Below the pieces are notes generated by a model. That model saw nothing but the letters and a program-made list of their open reading frames with translations, did no database searches and was not told the DNA's origin. A stretch of DNA of 64,000 bases from Methanosphaerula palustris E1-9c (GTDB lineage: Archaea > Halobacteriota > Methanomicrobia > Methanomicrobiales > Methanospirillaceae). Shown one piece after another: positions 18,110 through 26,448 of this stretch. Within the stretch, counting starts at the first letter, position 1, and the number at the start of each line of letters is the position of its first letter. The stretch is taken from the NCBI RefSeq assembly GCF_000021965.1, contig NC_011832.1, forward strand, positions 2,521,242-2,585,241, read 5' to 3'. A program made the translations under genes and the position numbers.

Positions 18110-18230
18110 ATATGACTGCCCCGATAGAGATATTCACCCTTGATTCAAGCCGGATTCAACACATAAGAAGTGTACTTCCCACAACCTGCTTTAATGAGAA
18201 GAACATTTTATCCCAAAATCAATAATCCTG
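18110..18230 (+). repeat. Inter-archaellin spacer repeat, copy 2
   Basis: Direct, diverged copy of 15110-15235 located in front of class A copy 5, just as the first copy precedes class A copy 3. The AT-rich leader and GAAGGCGA ribosome binding region that follow are also shared. Confidence 0.6.
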
Positions 18231-18370
18231 GCGATTAACTACTACTAAAATCTTAAAATATCACCATATATCATTAATCTAAAATGGATTAGTTTAAATA
18301 TTAATATCACATTAGTAATGAATAGAATACTGAATAGTTTCGGTATTCCTATTTGTTGAAGGCGAAGAGA

Positions 18371-18961
18371 ATGAAATCTCTAATCAGGAATGAAGATGCA
18401 TTCACCGGTCTCGAAGCGGCAATTGTGCTCATCGCATTTGTCGTTGTTGCGGCGGTGTTCTCATACGTGGTGCTGGGCGCAGGGTTCTTCACCACACAGA
18501 AGAGCCAAGAGACTGTACATACTGCCGTAGGACAGGCTTCATCAGCCGTTGAGGTTGTAGGCAATGTCTACGGAGAAGGTACTGCTGGAACTTCGGTTGA
18601 TACAATCGTCTTCAGCATCGCCCTCGCCGCAGGGGCAACCTCGGTTGATATTAATAAAACTGTATTGACCTTTTCAACCGGTGATACCGTCGAAACACTG
18701 ACATTCGCGGGTTCTGGTTCAACAGATGGAGCAGGTACCGTAACAGCAGGGAAATGGGCAATTACCGGACAGGATAACTCCCTTGGAGCAAAGAATAAGG
18801 TGCTCGACAGTGGAGAACAGTTCACCATCACTGCAATGCCATCAGCAGCACTGAATGCATACGCTGGATTTAATATCGATGTCAAGCCTGCAGTCGGAGC
18901 AGCTCTAGCAATCCACAGGACCGTGCCGGCATACATCGATGCAGTGAACCTCCTCTATTAA
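18371..18961 (+). CDS. flaB: Archaellin, class A copy 5
   Basis: A 196-residue archaellin with signal MKSLIRNEDA before FTGLEAAIVLIAF. It resembles copy 3 in the leader and the central domain, and differs mainly in short stretches (EGTAGTSVDTIVFSIALA, GSGSTDGAGT, GAKNKV). The NKT sequon is present. The ATG at 18371 follows GAAGGCGA; an in-frame extension to 18353 is less likely. A run of eight Ts follows the stop. Confidence 0.95.
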   Translation: MKSLIRNEDAFTGLEAAIVLIAFVVVAAVFSYVVLGAGFFTTQKSQETVHTAVGQASSAVEVVGNVYGEGTAGTSVDTIVFSIALAAGATSVDINKTVLTFSTGDTVETLTFAGSGSTDGAGTVTAGKWAITGQDNSLGAKNKVLDSGEQFTITAMPSAALNAYAGFNIDVKPAVGAALAIHRTVPAYIDAVNLLY

Positions 18962-18965
18962 TCCC

Positions 18966-18973
18966 TTTTTTTT
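18966..18973 (+). terminator. T-run after archaellin A5
   Basis: Eight Ts five bases after the stop codon, equivalent to those behind other class A copies. Confidence 0.45.
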
Positions 18974-19042
18974 ACCAATTCAGTCTGTATTGTGACTGAA
19001 GATCAAAGACGTCTTCCTAAACCAATTATCAGATCTTTATTT

Positions 19043-19125
19043 CCCTGGACCTCCGTACGACTTTCGTCAGATTGATGATGAACTTAAAAATATAATCCGC
19101 TCTACTCCAAAATTCTTCAAAGGAT
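19043..19125 (+). mobile_element. Decayed 5' end of an IS5-type transposase
   Basis: The stretch around cctccgtacgactttcgtca, then gatgatgaact, aligns with the left part of the IS remnant at 14279-14330 (tctccgtatgacctttatcg, then gtgatgaact). The preceding bases (ccaattat) also match. It is too diverged and short to code. It marks a third IS trace inside the array. Confidence 0.55.
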
Positions 19126-19261
19126 CTGACAGGTCAACTCATACACAAACATAAGTCGCGAGTTCCACCAAACATGAAGTCCCCCTTGGACGTTGCATGG
19201 GTCCACTATGAGAATACGCACATCCACCTATTAAAAAATGATTAGGAACATACCAGCCACA

Positions 19262-19350
19262 CAGCAGCAATTATATTCTACATCCGTCGATATCGCTAGC
19301 GGTGCTCTCATACGTTGTGCTTGGCGCAGGGCCCTCTACCACACTGAAGA
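19262..19350 (+). pseudogene. Archaellin fragment (signal and core helix region)
   Basis: About 85 bp can be aligned with the archaellin core-helix coding region: gcagcaatt near the start, then gcggtgctctcatacgttgt, gcttggcgcaggg and accacactgaagag. The equivalents in intact genes are gcggcaatt, gcggtgttctcatacgtggt, gctgggcgcaggg and accacacagaagag. Indels and stops break the frame, and no start or C-terminal domain remains. It is a ninth, dead archaellin locus between copies 5 and 6. Confidence 0.7.
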
Positions 19351-19528
19351 GAAAAACGGATTCCACCAACAGAAAAAAATGCTGTTTCAACGTAACACAA
19401 TATGCAATTTGTGAAATGAAATTAGATATCGACGATGCAGTATAAATAATTTTAAATAGTAAAATATCAATTTATTCTATATATTAATCATCCATTTTGA
19501 TCTCCCATAAAGACAGAAGGTGACCAGA

Positions 19529-20131
19529 ATGAATCTCTCCATCGGATCTGCAACAAATAATGAAGCCGCGTTCACCGGTCTCGAAGCGGCAATAGTACTG
19601 ATTGCGTTTGTCGTCGTCGCATCAACCTTCACCTACGTAGTGCTGGGTGCAGGGTTCTTCACCACACAGAAAAGTCAGGAGACTGTACATACTGCCGTGG
19701 GACAGGCATCATCAGCTGTTGAGATTGTGGGTAATGTCTATGGAAAAGGCATTGCTGGCACATCGATCGACACGATCGTATTCAGTATCGGTCTCGCTGC
19801 AGGGGCAACCCCGGTGGATCTCAATAAAACCGTATTGACCTTTTCTACGGGTGATACTATTGAGACACTGGCATTCGCTGGATCCGGTTCAACAGATGGA
19901 TCAGGTACAGTCACAGCAGGGAAATGGGCAATTTCAAGCCAGGACAACTCCCTTGGGGCAGAAAACAAGGTGCTCGACAGCGGGGAACAGTTCACCATCA
20001 CAGCAATGCCATCTACAGCGCTGAATGCCTATGCTGGGTTTAATATCGATGTCAAGCCCGCAGCAGGAGCGGCCCTTGCGATCCACAGGACCGTACCGGC
20101 ATACATCGATGCAGTGAACCTTCTTTATTAA
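19529..20131 (+). CDS. flaB: Archaellin, class A copy 6
   Basis: A 200-residue archaellin with a longer and less basic signal peptide (MNLSIGSATNNEAA) before FTGLEAAIVLIAF. The core has VVVASTFTYVVLGAGF, so it is the most diverged class A copy in this segment, while the outer domain is close to copies 2, 3 and 5. The NKT sequon is kept. The ATG at 19529 follows AAGGTGA; a GTG at 19520 lies within that site. It is the last gene of the array and converges on the acetolactate synthase operon. Confidence 0.95.
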   Translation: MNLSIGSATNNEAAFTGLEAAIVLIAFVVVASTFTYVVLGAGFFTTQKSQETVHTAVGQASSAVEIVGNVYGKGIAGTSIDTIVFSIGLAAGATPVDLNKTVLTFSTGDTIETLAFAGSGSTDGSGTVTAGKWAISSQDNSLGAENKVLDSGEQFTITAMPSTALNAYAGFNIDVKPAAGAALAIHRTVPAYIDAVNLLY

Positions 20132-20198
20132 CCCTATTTTTATTATTCAAAAAAAAGAGTATAAACAAAAAATTATCAGAGAATTAGGAGAGGCTGGC

Positions 20199-20684
20199 TC
20201 ACTTCGCCCCCCGAGGCAGGGCAATCTTTCCGGTCCGAACAAACTCCTTGATCCCATACTGCCTGAGCAGTTCTTCGAGTGCATCAATTTTCTCAGAGTC
20301 GCCGGTCACCTCCAGCACCACTGTCTTCGCCCCGACGTCGACGATCTGGGCCCGGAAAATATCAGCGATCTGCATCACCTCAGCCCGGCCGGCACCGGGC
20401 TCGGCGGTGACCCGAATCAGAGCCAGCTCGCGGTCGATATAGGCCCGTTCGGTCAGGTCGGAGATCCGGATCACATCGATCAGTTTGTGGAGCTGCTTCT
20501 TCACCTGCTCGACCATCGGGTCATCCCCGATCACGACGATGGTGATCCGCGACATCCCCGACTCCTCGCAGGTGCCAACGGCCAGCGACTCGATATTGAA
20601 CCCGCGGCGCGAGAAGAGCCCGCTGACCCGGGAGAGAACACCGGCCCGGTTCTCGACCAGCACCGAAAGGGTATGCGCCCTCAT
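20199..20684 (-). CDS. ilvN: Acetolactate synthase small (regulatory) subunit
   Basis: The 161-residue regulatory subunit of acetohydroxyacid synthase, used in Val, Leu and Ile synthesis. It begins with the ACT domain signature HTLSVLVENRAGVLSRVSGLF followed by RRGFNIESLAVG, and includes DVIRISDL and ELALIRV segments; the C-terminal half fits the second ALS small-subunit domain. These domains bind valine in characterised enzymes. Its ATG overlaps the large-subunit stop by 4 nt, so the two are coupled. Confidence 0.97.
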   Translation of the reverse strand: MRAHTLSVLVENRAGVLSRVSGLFSRRGFNIESLAVGTCEESGMSRITIVVIGDDPMVEQVKKQLHKLIDVIRISDLTERAYIDRELALIRVTAEPGAGRAEVMQIADIFRAQIVDVGAKTVVLEVTGDSEKIDALEELLRQYGIKEFVRTGKIALPRGAK

Positions 20685-22357
20685 CGCTCCCGCCCCCCGA
20701 TCATCTCATTGATCGCAGCACCGGCCGGCACCATCGGGAAGACATTCTCTTCCCGTTCAACCCGGAAGTCCAAGAGGAATGGCCCATCGGTGGCGATCGC
20801 AGTCTTCAGGGCCTCATCCACCCCGGAGACGGTAGTGACCTGCATCCCGTCGATTCCGTACGCTGCTGCGATCTTCACGAAGTCCACGGCCGGCAGCTCG
20901 GTGAACGAGTACCGCCGGTCATAGAAGAGTTCCTGCCACTGACGGACCATCCCGAGGTAGAGGTTGTTGAGGATCACAATCTTTACCGGGATGTTGTACT
21001 GCGCGACGGTACCGAGCTCCTGTATATTCATCTGGAAGGACCCGTCACCGGCAACGACGAAGACCTGTTCATCGGGGCGGGCATACTGAGCACCGATGGC
21101 CGCCGGGAAGCCATAACCCATCGTGCCGAGACCGCCGGAGGTGATCCACTGCCGCGGCTCTTGAAAGCAGTAATACTGGGCCGTCCACATCTGATTCTGC
21201 CCGACCTCGCTGGTGATCACAGCCTTACCACCAAGCAGTGCCGAGAGTCGCTGGATCACATACTGCGGATGGAGGAGCCCGTCGTCACAGTACCGAAGCG
21301 GATGGTCCCGCTTCCACGCGGCAACCTGCTCCAGCCAGGCGGACGACTGCTGCTTCTTCTGCAGACGGGAGAGGAGTTCACCGAGCACACACTTGGCATC
21401 GCCAACGATCGGCACCTCCGGTTGCCGGTTCTTCCCAATCTCGGCCGGGTCGACATCGATGTGGATCACCCGAGCCCCCGGCGCGAAGGTCGAGAGCTTA
21501 CCGGTGACCCGATCATCAAACCTGACTCCGACGGCAATCAACAGGTCCGCCTCGGTGACAGCGAAGTTCGCGTACTCGGTCCCGTGCATCCCGAGCATCC
21601 CGAGGTTGAGCGGGTGGTCGCCCGGAACGGCACCGAGACCCATCAGCGTGGTTGTCACCGGGATCATCAGTTCCTCGGAGAGGGCAAGCAGCTCTGCCGA
21701 TGCACCGGCCGCGATCACACCCCCACCCGCATAGATCAGGGGGCGTTCGGCCTCCCGGATAAGCTCGGCGGCCTTCTCGATCTGTCGGGGGTGACCCTGC
21801 CGGGTCGGCTGGTAGCCACGGAGGACCGGCTTTGGAGCGATGACGATATCGTCAGGCACCGATCCGGTCATCATGTCTTTCGGGAGATCGATCAGCACCG
21901 GACCGGGCCGACCGGTGGACGCGATATAGAACGCATCGGCGAGCACCTGCGGAATGTCGGCGACCTTTTTTACCAGGTAGTTATGCTTGGTCACCGGCAT
22001 CGTGATCCCGGTGATATCAGACTCCTGGAACGCATCGTTACCGAGCAGGTTCGTCGGAACCTGACCGGTCAGGGCGATCAGCGGTACCGAATCCATGTAT
22101 GCGGTCGCGAGGCCGGTGACCAGGTTGCATGCCCCCGGTCCCGAGGTCGCCAGGCATACCCCGGTCTTCCCGCTGGCGCGGGCATATCCGTCCGCAGCAT
22201 GCGCTGCTGCCTGTTCATGCCGCATCAGGATATGCCTGAGTGGCGAGTCATACAGTTCGTCATAGATCGGTAACACCGAACCCCCGGGGTAGCCAAAGAT
22301 TGTAGTAACCCCCTGCCGGTGCAGCCCTTCAATCAGGACCTTAGCGCCTGTCTTCAT
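20681..22357 (-). CDS. ilvB: Acetolactate synthase large (catalytic) subunit
   Basis: A thiamine diphosphate enzyme that condenses two pyruvates to acetolactate, or pyruvate with 2-oxobutyrate to acetohydroxybutyrate. The 558-residue chain shows the N-terminal GVTTIFGYPGGSVLPIYDEL with RHEQAAAHAADGYARASGK, which holds the catalytic Glu. The TPP-binding GDGSFQMNIQEL is near 440, followed by NNLYLGMVRQWQ. The FAD-binding middle domain is also recognisable. It overlaps the synthase gene upstream by 17 nt and the small subunit downstream by 4 nt. Confidence 0.97.
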   Translation of the reverse strand: MKTGAKVLIEGLHRQGVTTIFGYPGGSVLPIYDELYDSPLRHILMRHEQAAAHAADGYARASGKTGVCLATSGPGACNLVTGLATAYMDSVPLIALTGQVPTNLLGNDAFQESDITGITMPVTKHNYLVKKVADIPQVLADAFYIASTGRPGPVLIDLPKDMMTGSVPDDIVIAPKPVLRGYQPTRQGHPRQIEKAAELIREAERPLIYAGGGVIAAGASAELLALSEELMIPVTTTLMGLGAVPGDHPLNLGMLGMHGTEYANFAVTEADLLIAVGVRFDDRVTGKLSTFAPGARVIHIDVDPAEIGKNRQPEVPIVGDAKCVLGELLSRLQKKQQSSAWLEQVAAWKRDHPLRYCDDGLLHPQYVIQRLSALLGGKAVITSEVGQNQMWTAQYYCFQEPRQWITSGGLGTMGYGFPAAIGAQYARPDEQVFVVAGDGSFQMNIQELGTVAQYNIPVKIVILNNLYLGMVRQWQELFYDRRYSFTELPAVDFVKIAAAYGIDGMQVTTVSGVDEALKTAIATDGPFLLDFRVEREENVFPMVPAGAAINEMIGGRER

Positions 22358-23843
22358 CTCTTCTCCTCAGCAATCTGTTCATTCCCTGCACCACCGCCTC
22401 TACACTGGCCGCGATGATGTCGGTTTCAGCGCCTCTGGACGTACGTGTCATTTCACCATTACTTAATGTTGCGGTCACCTCGACGAGCGCGTCGGTCCCG
22501 CCAGTGATGGCATCCACATGGTACTCCAGCAGACTGATCGCGGCCACGTCAGCCACCGACCGGCGGAGCGCTTCGATCGCCGCGTCCACCGGCCCGGTGC
22601 CGGTCGCGGCGTTGGTCACCTCCGCGCCGTTCACCAGCAGGGTCACCGAGGCCGTCGGAAGAACCCCAGACCCCGAGACCACCGTGAACTGCTTCAGCAC
22701 CAGCACAGGTTCGGTCGAAACCTCCAGCACCGCCTCTGCGATCGCAGCCAGGTCGCCATCAGTGACCCGGTGCCCCTGGTCACCCAGATGTTTGACCCGT
22801 GCAACGATCACCTGCAGCTGGGCCGGGGTCGGGCGATATCCCGACTCCTGCAGCGCGGCCTCGACACTGGCACTCCCCGAGTGCTTGCCGAGGATGATCC
22901 GCCGGGTCCTACCGACCGTTTCAGGGGCGAGCGGCTCGTAGGTCGACGGGTCCTTGAGGATCCCGTCGGCATGGATACCACTCTCATGCGTGAAGGCCAG
23001 TTCCCCGACGATCGGTTTCTGGGCCGGCAGGGGTACCCCAGTCAACCGTGAGACGAGGACAGAGAGAGGGTAGAGACGTTCGGTCCGGATCCTGGTGTCA
23101 TAACCGTAGAGCCGCTCCAGCGCCATCACCACCTCTTCGAGGGGAGTGTTTCCTGCCCGCTCGCCCAGACCATTGACGGTCACATGAGCACACGATGCTC
23201 CTGCCTTAAGGGCCGCGATCGTCGTCGCCAGCCCAAAACCGAGGTCGTCATGACAGTGGATCGAGAGGGGCGCGATCGCCGCCAGCGGCGGGATCATCAG
23301 GGCGGTCCGTTCCGGAGTCATCAGCCCGACAGTGTCACAGAAACAGAGCCGGTCGGCCCCGTGTTCGACACCGCTGGCAAAGACCTCCGCCAGAAAGGAC
23401 TGATCCGCCCGGGAGGCATCTTCACCACTCAGTTCCACGATCAGACCCCTCTCCTTAGCATAATCCACAGCCTTATTCGCCATCGCTGCCACGGTTGCCC
23501 GATCCTTCCGGAGTTTCTTCTGGATGTGCAGGTCGGAGACCGGCACCACCAGGTGGACTGAATCGACACCACATTCAACAGCGGCATCGATGTCACCGGT
23601 CATCGCCCGTACAAACGTACAGACCTCGACCCCCAGTCCGGCATTGGCGATCTGTCGGATCGCTGCCCGGTCTCCTGGAGAAGCAGCGGCTGAGCCGGCC
23701 TCGATCACATCGACACCCACAGCTGCAAGGGCTGTGGCAATGATACATTTCTGATCCGGTGTCAGTGAGACGCCCGGTGTCTGTTCTCCATCCCGAAGGG
23801 TGGTATCAAAAAAGCGCAGTTTTTCGCCAAATAAAGCAATCAC
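22341..23843 (-). CDS. (R)-citramalate synthase / 2-isopropylmalate synthase family
   Basis: A 500-residue DRE-TIM acyltransferase: FFDTTLRDGEQTPGVSLTP (12-30), IEAGSAAASPGD near 46, VHLVVPVSDLHIQKKLRK near 97, HCHDDLGFGLA near 195 with NGLGERAGNTPLEEVV near 224, and a C-terminal LeuA-type allosteric domain (about 370-495). The EAGSA and VHLVVP segments look closer to archaeal citramalate synthase (acetyl-CoA plus pyruvate, isoleucine route) than to isopropylmalate synthase as I recall them, and the ilvB neighbour fits that. LeuA is the alternative; the sequence alone does not settle the keto-acid. It heads the operon. Confidence 0.85.
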   Translation of the reverse strand: MIALFGEKLRFFDTTLRDGEQTPGVSLTPDQKCIIATALAAVGVDVIEAGSAAASPGDRAAIRQIANAGLGVEVCTFVRAMTGDIDAAVECGVDSVHLVVPVSDLHIQKKLRKDRATVAAMANKAVDYAKERGLIVELSGEDASRADQSFLAEVFASGVEHGADRLCFCDTVGLMTPERTALMIPPLAAIAPLSIHCHDDLGFGLATTIAALKAGASCAHVTVNGLGERAGNTPLEEVVMALERLYGYDTRIRTERLYPLSVLVSRLTGVPLPAQKPIVGELAFTHESGIHADGILKDPSTYEPLAPETVGRTRRIILGKHSGSASVEAALQESGYRPTPAQLQVIVARVKHLGDQGHRVTDGDLAAIAEAVLEVSTEPVLVLKQFTVVSGSGVLPTASVTLLVNGAEVTNAATGTGPVDAAIEALRRSVADVAAISLLEYHVDAITGGTDALVEVTATLSNGEMTRTSRGAETDIIAASVEAVVQGMNRLLRRRDEDRR

Positions 23844-23999
23844 TCATAGTAATATACACCACCTACCAATTTGATGGGACTGCTATATAAGTCTTCAGAC
23901 CGTCAGCTGCCCAGAAACACCGGAGCTGATGACACTTATTACCTAATACAGACAAGCATTATACCAGCAACAGTAGCATGTTGAGGCAGATGTGGTCAT

Positions 24000-24476
24000 A
24001 TGGGAACAGCAATTGACGGTGTGGTTATCAAGCCACTGAAAGTCATCCCTGATGAACGGGGATGGCTGATGGAGATCCTCCGGAATGATGACCCGATCTT
24101 CACCCAGTTTGGACAAGTCTACATGACGACCGCGTACCCCGGCGTGGTGAAGGGGTGGCACTACCATAAAAAGCAGACCGACAACTTCACCTGTGTCCAC
24201 GGGATGATGAAGGTCGCCCTGTACGACAAGCGGGAAGGATCGTCGACCTATGGAGCACTGATGGAGATCTTCGTCGGGGAGAAGAACCCAGTGCTGATCA
24301 GCGTGCCGCCGGGTGTCTACCATGGATTCAAAGGAATCGGAACAGAGACAGCGTTCTTCGTCTCGGTCCCGACACTTCCCTACAACTATGCCGAGCCAGA
24401 TGAGTACCGCCTTCCACCGGACACCGATGAGATCCCGTACGACTGGGGTCTGCTGCCCGGGCTCAAGCATGGATGA
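24000..24476 (+). CDS. rfbC: dTDP-4-dehydrorhamnose 3,5-epimerase-like protein
   Basis: A 158-residue cupin of the RmlC family, which epimerises C3 and C5 of dTDP-4-keto-6-deoxyglucose. Seen are the start VIKPLKVIPDERGWLMEIL, the active-site KGWHYHKKQTDNF near 57-69, and ISVPPGVYHGFKG near 101. It is about 25 residues shorter than classic RmlC, and YHKKQ replaces the usual HxQ context, so a related 3-epimerase is possible. It opens a rightward nucleotide-sugar operon and ends 6 nt before the dehydratase. Confidence 0.88.
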   Translation: MGTAIDGVVIKPLKVIPDERGWLMEILRNDDPIFTQFGQVYMTTAYPGVVKGWHYHKKQTDNFTCVHGMMKVALYDKREGSSTYGALMEIFVGEKNPVLISVPPGVYHGFKGIGTETAFFVSVPTLPYNYAEPDEYRLPPDTDEIPYDWGLLPGLKHG

Positions 24477-24482
24477 GGTGGG

Positions 24483-25457
24483 ATGATGAGACTACTGGTG
24501 ACCGGCGGGTCAGGATTCATTGGTTCAAACTTTGTCAGGTACATGCTCAAGGAGCATCCTGACCTGGACCTGGTGAACCTGGACAAACTGACCTATGCCG
24601 GCAACCCGGCCAGCCTGAAGGATCTGGAAGACGACCCCCAGTATACCTTCGTATACGGGGACATCTGCGACCCCCAGGTTGTTGAGAAGGCGATGAGTGA
24701 ACACGAGTGCGACACGGTCGTCCACTTCGCCGCTGAGAGCCACGTGGACCGGTCGATCCACGACGCCTCAGCCTTTGTCAAAACCAACCTGCTTGGGACC
24801 GCGACGATGCTGGAGGCCGCGAGAAAAAACGGGATCACCCGGTTCATTCATATCTCGACCGATGAGGTCTACGGGTCGACGCTCGAAGGGGCGTTCGTCG
24901 AGACCGACCGGCTCGAACCGTCGTCGCCGTACTCCTCCTCAAAAGCCGGGTCCGACCTGCTGGCGAAGGCTTATGCGACCACATACGGGCTGAACGTCTC
25001 GATCACCCGCTGCTCCAACAACTACGGTCCGTACCAGTTCCCAGAGAAGTTGATCCCCCTCTTCGTCACCAACCTGCTCGAGGGCGGGAAGGTGCCGATC
25101 TACGGAACCGGGAAGAATGTCCGGGAATGGATCTATGTGCTGGACCACTGCAGAGCTATCGACTTCGTGCTCACCCACGGGGCAAAAGGAGAGATCTACA
25201 ACATCGGGTCAGGAGTCGAGAAGACCAACCTTGCGATCACCGACCAGATCCTCGCTCTGCTCGGGAAGGACCAGTCCTCGATCGAGTATGTGCAGGATCG
25301 GCCAGGGCATGACTTCCGGTACGCGATCAACTGCACGAAACTGGAGACGATGGGTTGGAAGCCGGCCTACTCGTTCGAAGAGGCGCTGACAGCCACCATC
25401 AACTGGTACAGGGAGAACCCATGGTGGTGGAAACCCCTGAAGCACCCGGCAGTCTGA
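24483..25457 (+). CDS. rfbB: dTDP-glucose 4,6-dehydratase
   Basis: An extended SDR that converts dTDP-glucose to dTDP-4-keto-6-deoxyglucose. It has the NAD-binding LVTGGSGFIGSNFVRYML (5-22), HFAAESHVDRSI near 81, the STDEVYGS segment near 124, and the active-site YSSSKAGSDLL near 151. Also seen are TRCSNNYGPYQFPEKLIPLF near 176 and the closing REWIYVLDHCRAID. Length 324 is normal. ATGATG at 24483 gives two possible starts after a GGTGGG site. The next gene starts inside its 3' end. Confidence 0.97.
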   Translation: MMRLLVTGGSGFIGSNFVRYMLKEHPDLDLVNLDKLTYAGNPASLKDLEDDPQYTFVYGDICDPQVVEKAMSEHECDTVVHFAAESHVDRSIHDASAFVKTNLLGTATMLEAARKNGITRFIHISTDEVYGSTLEGAFVETDRLEPSSPYSSSKAGSDLLAKAYATTYGLNVSITRCSNNYGPYQFPEKLIPLFVTNLLEGGKVPIYGTGKNVREWIYVLDHCRAIDFVLTHGAKGEIYNIGSGVEKTNLAITDQILALLGKDQSSIEYVQDRPGHDFRYAINCTKLETMGWKPAYSFEEALTATINWYRENPWWWKPLKHPAV

Positions 25458-26275
25458 AAGGCTGTTCAGATGAAAAAGCGTCGCTCCGAACCCTGATCTT
25501 CGGGGGGACCGGCCGACTCGGCAGGGTGCTGCAATGCACCTATCCCAGTTCGGTCGCAGTCGGCCACACTGTCCCGATCACCGACAAGGAGGCGGTCAGG
25601 GCGCTGGTCGAACGGGTCAGGCCAACCCTGGTGCTGAATGCCGCGGCATGGACCGATGTGGACGGGTGCGAGATCGATCAGACACGTGCTCTTCTTGTGA
25701 ACGGCGAAGGGCCGGGATACATCGCTACAGCCTGCAAGGAGGTCGGGGCCACCCTAGTCCACTTCTCCACCGATTATGTCTTCTCTGGTGACCGGATGGT
25801 CTACTACGAGGACGATCCCGTATCGCCGATCAACGTCTATGGCAGGGCCAAGGCGCTCGGGGAGGAGCGGGTGATGGCTGGCTGCCATGACTATCGGATC
25901 ATCCGGACCTCCCGCCTCTTTGGGCCGTACGGCGAGAACTTCGTCACGTTGATGCTCCAGCGTTCTGCTGATAAGAAGACGGTTACGGTGATCAATGACG
26001 AGGTCAGCTCGCCGACCTACATCCCCGACCTCGCCAGCATGGTGCCGGCTGTGATCAGTGCTCAGCCCGGGATCTATCATGTGACTAACAGCGGGTCCTG
26101 CTCCTGGTACGAGTTCGCGGCTGCGGTGATCGGAAACGCGGTCCCGGTACATGCCGCGCAGTGCAGAAAACGGGCACCCCGCCCTCGATCCTCGGTGCTC
26201 TGCTCGCGAACCCTCCCCCCCCTCCGCTCCTGGCAGCAGGCACTCGGTAAGTATCTACAGGAACTGAACCGATGA
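25421..26275 (+). CDS. rfbD: dTDP-4-dehydrorhamnose reductase
   Basis: Reduces dTDP-4-keto-rhamnose to dTDP-L-rhamnose. A Rossmann GGTGRLGRV motif lies near residue 26, then NAAAWTDVDGCE, HFSTDYVFSG and the catalytic YGRAKALGE (the usual YGxxKxxGE). The start at 25421 (ATGGTGGTGG, overlapping the dehydratase by 37 nt) leaves a 22-residue leader before the usual RTLIFGG start; no better standard start exists closer to it. The C-terminus (APRPRSSVL onward) aligns with the normal RPxxSxL ending, so it seems intact despite the Cys/Arg-rich tail. Confidence 0.9.
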   Translation: MVVETPEAPGSLKGCSDEKASLRTLIFGGTGRLGRVLQCTYPSSVAVGHTVPITDKEAVRALVERVRPTLVLNAAAWTDVDGCEIDQTRALLVNGEGPGYIATACKEVGATLVHFSTDYVFSGDRMVYYEDDPVSPINVYGRAKALGEERVMAGCHDYRIIRTSRLFGPYGENFVTLMLQRSADKKTVTVINDEVSSPTYIPDLASMVPAVISAQPGIYHVTNSGSCSWYEFAAAVIGNAVPVHAAQCRKRAPRPRSSVLCSRTLPPLRSWQQALGKYLQELNR

Positions 26276-26448
26276 TACCTGCCGATCGGTAGACTGGACC
26301 CACGTGGGAAGAGAAGAGAGGATCCAGAGGACACCTTGAATGATGGTGATGGTTTTTCTCAGCAAATAACCAGCAGATTCTGACTCTTTCAGTTCCGAAA
26401 TGGAAGAGTCACCACCCTATATAACCTATCAGGGAGAGATCAGATCAG

